Below are positions 38,968 to 42,649 of a stretch of 42,649 nucleotides of DNA, in pieces (position 1 is the stretch's first letter; each line of letters begins with the position of its first letter). The notes under the pieces are model-generated. The model was not told the origin of the DNA. It ran no database searches and worked only from the letters and a program-made list of their open reading frames with translations. The stretch covers positions 1-42,649 of the forward strand of contig DHGV01000116.1 of NCBI GenBank assembly GCA_002402945.1, written 5' to 3'. The stretch is from Pelotomaculum sp. UBA4789. Its GTDB lineage: Bacteria; Bacillota; Desulfotomaculia; Desulfotomaculales; Pelotomaculaceae. A program made the translations under genes and the position numbers.

Positions 38968-40509
38968 CTACTCCCATTCAATCGTCGCCGGAGGCTTGGA
39001 GGTGATGTCGTAGACCACCCGGTTGACCTCCTTGACTTCACTGACAATGCGGGATGAAATGGCTTCCAGCACCTCGTAGGGCAGGTGCACCCAGTCCGCG
39101 GTCATGGCATCGACGCTGTTCACCGCCCGGATCACAATGGTATGCGCGTAAGTACGTTCATCACCCATCACCCCGACGCTTTTCATAGCCGGCAGCACCG
39201 CGAACGACTGCCAGATCTGCCGGTAAAGCCCGGCTTTGCGGATTTCCTGCTCCACAATAGCATCTGCAGCCTGGATAATGGCCACTTTTTTTCTGGTTAT
39301 CCGGCCCAGGATGCGGACCGCCATGCCGGGTCCAGGGAATGGCTGACGCCATACAACCTCCTTGGGCATGCCCATCTCTTCACCCAGCACCCTCACTTCA
39401 TCTTTAAAAAGCCAGCGCAGCGGCTCTACCAGCTCGAGACGCATATCTTCCGGCAGGCAGCCCACGTTGTGGTGGCTTTTGATCACAGCTGCGGTGGTAG
39501 TGCCGCTTTCCACTACGTCAGGATACAGCGTGCCCTGTACGAGGAAATCAACTTCCCCCAGCTTGGCGGCTTCATCCTCAAAAACCCGGATAAACTCTTC
39601 CCCGATGATTTTCCTCTTCAGTTCGGGATCAGTCACGCCTGCCAGCTTGGAAAAGAAACGCTTCCTGGCATCCACAAAAATCAGGTTCATTTTAAATTTT
39701 TCTTTGAAAGTCAGCTCTACCTGCTCCGCCTCGTCTTTTCGCAGCAGCCCGTGGTCTACAAAAACGCAGGTAAGCTGATCCCCGATCGCTTTTTGTACCA
39801 TCATCGCGGCAACAGCTGAATCAACCCCGCCGCTCATCGCACACAGGACTTTCCTGTTTCCCACCTGCTGCCTTATCTCACCTATGGTTCTCTCCAGGAA
39901 AGAGCCCATGGTCCAGGTTCCGTGGCAGCCGCAGATATCATAGAGAAAAGTTTTTAATATTTCCTGCCCTTTGGGTGTGTGCACTACCTCCGGGTGAAAC
40001 TGGACAGCAAAAAGATTTTTGGCTGATTGAGCCATAGCCGCCACCGGTGCTTTAGCCGTGTGCGCGGTGACTGTAAAACCAGGCGGCGGAGACTCCACCA
40101 GGTCACCATGGCTCATCCAGCACTGCTCGATAGGCGCCAGGCTGGCCAACAGGCCGCCCCCGTCCATAACATGCAGCTTGGTCTTGCCGTATTCCCTGTG
40201 GGTAGCCCGTGACACAAGACCACCCAATTGCTGGGCCATCAGCTGCATGCCATAACAGATGCCCAGCACGGGGATCCCCATCTCATAGAGTGCCGGATCA
40301 CACACCGGAGCATTGTCCTGATATACACTGGAGGGGCCGCCAGAAAAAACAATGCCCTTGGGCCTTCTCTTTTTTATATCTTCAATGGGGGTTGAGAAAG
40401 GCAGCATCTCGCAGAACACCTTTAATTCGCGGATACGGCGGGCAATCAGGTGGCTGTACTGTCCCCCAAAATCAAGGACTATGACCAGCTCCTTCTCGGG
40501 CAGCTGCAT
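38968..40509 (-). CDS. guaA: GMP synthase (glutamine-hydrolysing)
   Basis: Converts XMP to GMP using glutamine and ATP. The 513 residues comprise an N-terminal glutaminase with the nucleophile Cys85 in GICYGMQ and His/Glu in FHPEVVHT. The ATP-pyrophosphatase with the P-loop AMSGGVDSAVAA comes next, and then a dimerisation domain ending KPPATIEWE. ATG 40509 follows AGGGGGAATAAGG. It lies 5 bases after hpt. Confidence 0.98.
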   Translation of the reverse strand: MQLPEKELVIVLDFGGQYSHLIARRIRELKVFCEMLPFSTPIEDIKKRRPKGIVFSGGPSSVYQDNAPVCDPALYEMGIPVLGICYGMQLMAQQLGGLVSRATHREYGKTKLHVMDGGGLLASLAPIEQCWMSHGDLVESPPPGFTVTAHTAKAPVAAMAQSAKNLFAVQFHPEVVHTPKGQEILKTFLYDICGCHGTWTMGSFLERTIGEIRQQVGNRKVLCAMSGGVDSAVAAMMVQKAIGDQLTCVFVDHGLLRKDEAEQVELTFKEKFKMNLIFVDARKRFFSKLAGVTDPELKRKIIGEEFIRVFEDEAAKLGEVDFLVQGTLYPDVVESGTTTAAVIKSHHNVGCLPEDMRLELVEPLRWLFKDEVRVLGEEMGMPKEVVWRQPFPGPGMAVRILGRITRKKVAIIQAADAIVEQEIRKAGLYRQIWQSFAVLPAMKSVGVMGDERTYAHTIVIRAVNSVDAMTADWVHLPYEVLEAISSRIVSEVKEVNRVVYDITSKPPATIEWE

Positions 40510-40514
40510 TTACC

Positions 40515-41063
40515 TTATTCCCCCTCGTTTATATATACTTTCGGGCTTAAAACCATAATGCATGGAAAGTTCCGGTAACGATCGCTGTAATCAAGCCCGT
40601 AGCCCACCACAAAATCATCGCGGATAACAAAACCTTTATAATCAATTTCCACAGGTTCAACCCGGCGTGAAGGCTTGTCCAGCAGCGTGCAGATTTTAAC
40701 GCTGGCCGGATCGCGCGACATGAGGTTTTCCGCCAGGTAATTCAGCGTCAGGCCGGTATCGACAATATCCTCCACGAGGATAATGTTGCGTCCCTCAACA
40801 CCGTATTCCAGGTCTTTCAAAATACGCACCTCGCCGGATGACTTTGATGAGGAACCGTAGCTGGAAACGGCCATAAAGTCAAATTGAGTCGGCACGGTTA
40901 TTTCCCTGACCAGGTCGGCCAGAAAAATCATCGCTCCTTTAAGGATACCGATTAAGAGTACTTCTTTTCCAGCATAATCACTGGATATACGCCTGCCTAA
41001 CTCCTGCACTTTGGCGCGGATTTCTTCCTCGGTTAAAAGTATACGTTCGCAGTCCGGATGCAC
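40515..41063 (-). CDS. hpt: hypoxanthine phosphoribosyltransferase
   Basis: Salvages hypoxanthine/guanine to IMP/GMP using PRPP. The 182-residue protein shows VLLIGILKGAMIFLADL, MAVSSYG, and the PRPP loop IILVEDIVDTGLTL. GTG at 41063 is preferred, with GGGGAGG 8 bases upstream, giving the family length. The frame runs another 43 codons upstream through a promoter-like AT-rich region, which is unlikely to be translated. It precedes guaA, so salvage and GMP synthesis are linked. Confidence 0.94.
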   Translation of the reverse strand: MHPDCERILLTEEEIRAKVQELGRRISSDYAGKEVLLIGILKGAMIFLADLVREITVPTQFDFMAVSSYGSSSKSSGEVRILKDLEYGVEGRNIILVEDIVDTGLTLNYLAENLMSRDPASVKICTLLDKPSRRVEPVEIDYKGFVIRDDFVVGYGLDYSDRYRNFPCIMVLSPKVYINEGE

Positions 41064-41291
41064 CTCGCAGCCCTCCCCAGATAATACTGCACCGATGTTC
41101 AAAATATAACGAATCAATACCTTTCTTATGTTCATCATTATAACTGTTATGATATTATTAATAAAGGTCAAAAAAAGATGATCCGGCGGCATCGATACCG
41201 GCCTTTAAAACACCTGGGTTTACAACAGGCGGATTAATTGTTATATTCTTGCCATATCACACGGCAGTGATAAGAAAATATTAGAAAGTTA

Positions 41292-41303
41292 AGGGCTAGC
41301 CCT
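41292..41303. repeat. 12-base perfect palindrome before the MazG-like gene
   Basis: AGGGCTAGCCCT lies 26 bases before the plus-strand gene start, in the divergent hpt/MazG intergenic region. It could be an operator, but nothing else supports this. The remaining gap shows AT-rich promoter-like sequence without a clear pair of boxes. Confidence 0.3.
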
Positions 41304-41328
41304 GACTCACTTGTGGAGGAGATGTAAA

Positions 41329-41646
41329 ATGGAAATCAAAGATATGCAGGGAGAAGTAGACAGATGGATCACCCAGTTTGAGGAAGGCTACTGGAGCCCT
41401 CTCTCCATGCTGGCCAGGCTGACCGAAGAAGTAGGCGAATTTGCACGGGAAGTCAACCACCAGTATGGTGAAAAACCGAAAAAACCGGAGGAAGCGATAG
41501 GCGACCTGGCGCTGGAGTTGGCCGATATTTTGTTTATAGTGATCTGTTACGCCAATTCCCTGAACATAGATTTGGAAGACGCCTTTAAAAGGGTGATGGC
41601 CAAGTACCGCTACCGCGATAATGACAGGTGGACCAGGAAAGAATAA
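41329..41646 (+). CDS. MazG-like nucleotide pyrophosphohydrolase
   Basis: A 105-residue all-alpha protein of the MazG/YpjD group, which hydrolyses nucleoside triphosphates to monophosphates. The metal-binding acidic motifs are LTEEVGEFAREV and EAIGDLALELADILFIVICYAN. ATG 41329 follows GGAGGAG. It is transcribed opposite to the rest of the window and is followed by the DUF1015 gene after 107 bases. The substrate is unknown; house-cleaning of abnormal nucleotides is the usual role of the family. Confidence 0.9.
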   Translation: MEIKDMQGEVDRWITQFEEGYWSPLSMLARLTEEVGEFAREVNHQYGEKPKKPEEAIGDLALELADILFIVICYANSLNIDLEDAFKRVMAKYRYRDNDRWTRKE

Positions 41647-41753
41647 CTATCATTTGTTTTTTGATCCTGTTTATAATACAATTTAACCAGGTTAATCATG
41701 TCATGACAGCAATAACTGTTAAATTTTTTTATTTTTTCAGGAGGATTATTTAA

Positions 41754-42649
41754 ATGGCTGCAATCATCCCCATTAAAGGCCTGCGCTACAACCAGCAAAA
41801 AGTTGGCAGCCTGGCCGACGTGGTGACACCGCCTTACGATGTGATCGACGCTGCCGCCCAGGACAGTTACTACAAGCGGCACCCCTACAATATCATCCGC
41901 CTGGAATATGGCAGAATACTGCCTGGGGACAGTGAAAAAAACAACCGTTACACCCGCGCCGCGGCTAATTATAGAGAGTGGATTCAAGAAAACATCCTGG
42001 TCCCGGAAACAAAACCCGCCATCTACCTTTATGAGCAGGAGTTCACAGCAGGCGGGAAAAATAAAATCCGCAGCGGCATCATCTGCGGCGTCAGGCTGGA
42101 ACCATACGAAAGCGGCGTAGTTCTCCCCCATGAAGAGACCATGTCCAAGCATAAAGCGGACCGGCTTGAACTGATGCGCGCCTGCAGGGCAAACTTCAGC
42201 CCGGTTTTCAGCCTCTATGCCGATCAGGAAAATGGAATCATTGCTTCGCTCAAAGAATCCGTGAAGGGGGAACACCCGGACATAAGCTTTACTGACGATT
42301 CCGGTGAGATGCATAGAATTTGGGTCGTTTCCGATCCTGAAGCGATTAACAAAGCACAGCGTATAATGGAAGAAAAGCGCATCTTCATCGCAGACGGACA
42401 CCATCGCTATGAAACAGCGCTGAACTATAAAAAAGAGCGGGAAGCCGCCGGCGAAAATGCCGCCGTTATCAATGCCGAACCAGCATACAACTATGTGATG
42501 ATGACGCTGGTCAACCTTTACGATCCCGGGCTGGTGATCCTGCCCACCCACCGTTTGATTAAAGATGTCAAATCGCTGGACAAAAAACACCTGGTGGAAC
42601 AGCTAAAGGAAAATTTTGCTGTCGAGGAATATGAATTAGAGCCTGCCAG
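41754..42649 (+). CDS. DUF1015 family protein, 3' end outside window
   Basis: Begins at ATG 41754 with GGAGG 9 bases upstream and stays open to the window edge (298 codons seen, about 70% of a usual ~410-residue protein). The family pattern is clear: a start with PIKGLRYN, then VTPPYDVI, VLPHEETMSKHKADRL and the conserved IADGHHRYETAL. In published genomes the family is widespread in anaerobes next to serine and central-metabolism genes as I recall, but its biochemistry is not evident here. A long antisense frame (326 codons) on the minus strand is a shadow of it. Confidence 0.88.
   Translation, partial: MAAIIPIKGLRYNQQKVGSLADVVTPPYDVIDAAAQDSYYKRHPYNIIRLEYGRILPGDSEKNNRYTRAAANYREWIQENILVPETKPAIYLYEQEFTAGGKNKIRSGIICGVRLEPYESGVVLPHEETMSKHKADRLELMRACRANFSPVFSLYADQENGIIASLKESVKGEHPDISFTDDSGEMHRIWVVSDPEAINKAQRIMEEKRIFIADGHHRYETALNYKKEREAAGENAAVINAEPAYNYVMMTLVNLYDPGLVILPTHRLIKDVKSLDKKHLVEQLKENFAVEEYELEPA

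Noticed and set aside
39085..39819. A 244-codon plus-strand frame
   Set aside because: It is antisense to guaA, with histidine- and proline-rich sequence typical of reverse-strand shadows.
41160..41192. Long N-terminal extension of hpt from an upstream start
   Set aside because: The extension of 43 codons runs through AT-rich promoter-like sequence, is absent from the family, and the GTG at 41063 has a strong ribosome site.
41610..42590. A 326-codon minus-strand frame at the right edge
   Set aside because: It lies antisense to the DUF1015 gene, which has a ribosome site and family motifs; the minus-strand protein resembles nothing and reflects codon bias.
1..42649. CRISPR arrays, insertion sequences, prophage or defence islands
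   Set aside because: No regular spacer-repeat pattern and no transposase, integrase, phage or restriction gene was found; nearly all sequence is explained by housekeeping genes.

Overview
This 42.6 kb window looks like a chromosomal core segment of a low-to-mid GC, Gram-positive anaerobe of the class Clostridia, most like the Peptococcaceae/Desulfotomaculia group (Pelotomaculum or Desulfotomaculum relatives). That placement is inferred from gene content and order and from the style of the proteins. No rRNA, tRNA or species marker was seen. Every recognisable gene up to about 41.06 kb is on the minus strand. Only the last two genes, a MazG-like protein and a DUF1015 protein that runs off the edge, are on the plus strand, so about 41.06-41.33 kb is a divergent junction. 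Many starts are TTG or GTG with a good Shine-Dalgarno sequence. Two genes (ybaK-like and nth) appear to use CTG and ATA.

Read in the direction of transcription (right to left), the layout is: hpt and guaA; a promoter, a ykkC-class (PRPP-type) riboswitch and a terminator-like hairpin; the purine operon purE-purB-purC-purF-purM-purN-purH(IMP cyclohydrolase domain only)-purD, ending in a terminator; a promoter, yerC, then hisC-hisB-hisH-hisA-hisF-hisI-hisE, ending in a terminator; pcrA, the alternative lipid II flippase amj and ligA; a promoter, gatC-gatA-gatB and a small basic membrane protein, followed by a hairpin; a four-gene cluster of NifV-type synthase, LeuC-type and LeuD-type hydratase subunits and isocitrate-type dehydrogenase; nth-trmL, a YbaK-type editing protein and dnaE; the trp RNA-binding attenuation protein mtrB (TRAP), a small DUF2007-like protein, accD, accA and pyk; a macrodomain-SGNH hydrolase fusion; and two small unrecognised proteins.

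The backbone resembles two Bacillus subtilis neighbourhoods: guaA..pur operon..yerC-pcrA-ligA..gatCAB, and dnaE..accDA-(pfkA)-pyk. Here a his cassette sits between yerC and pcrA, amj sits between pcrA and ligA, and pfkA is missing. The purine operon lacks purK, purS, purQ, purL and the AICAR transformylase half of purH, so those steps must be encoded elsewhere. The NifV/LeuCD/IDH cluster reads most simply as an anaerobe's route from oxaloacetate and acetyl-CoA to 2-oxoglutarate built from leucine/lysine-pathway paralogues (Re-citrate synthase, aconitase-like hydratase, isocitrate dehydrogenase).

The points most worth a second look are the macrodomain-SGNH fusion, the ykkC/PRPP-type leader with an enlarged arm, the citrate/2-oxoglutarate cluster, the split purH, TRAP outside Bacillus, and the apparent CTG and ATA start codons. 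No CRISPR array, insertion sequence, prophage or defence island was found. Several short palindromic REP-like repeats occupy intergenic gaps.
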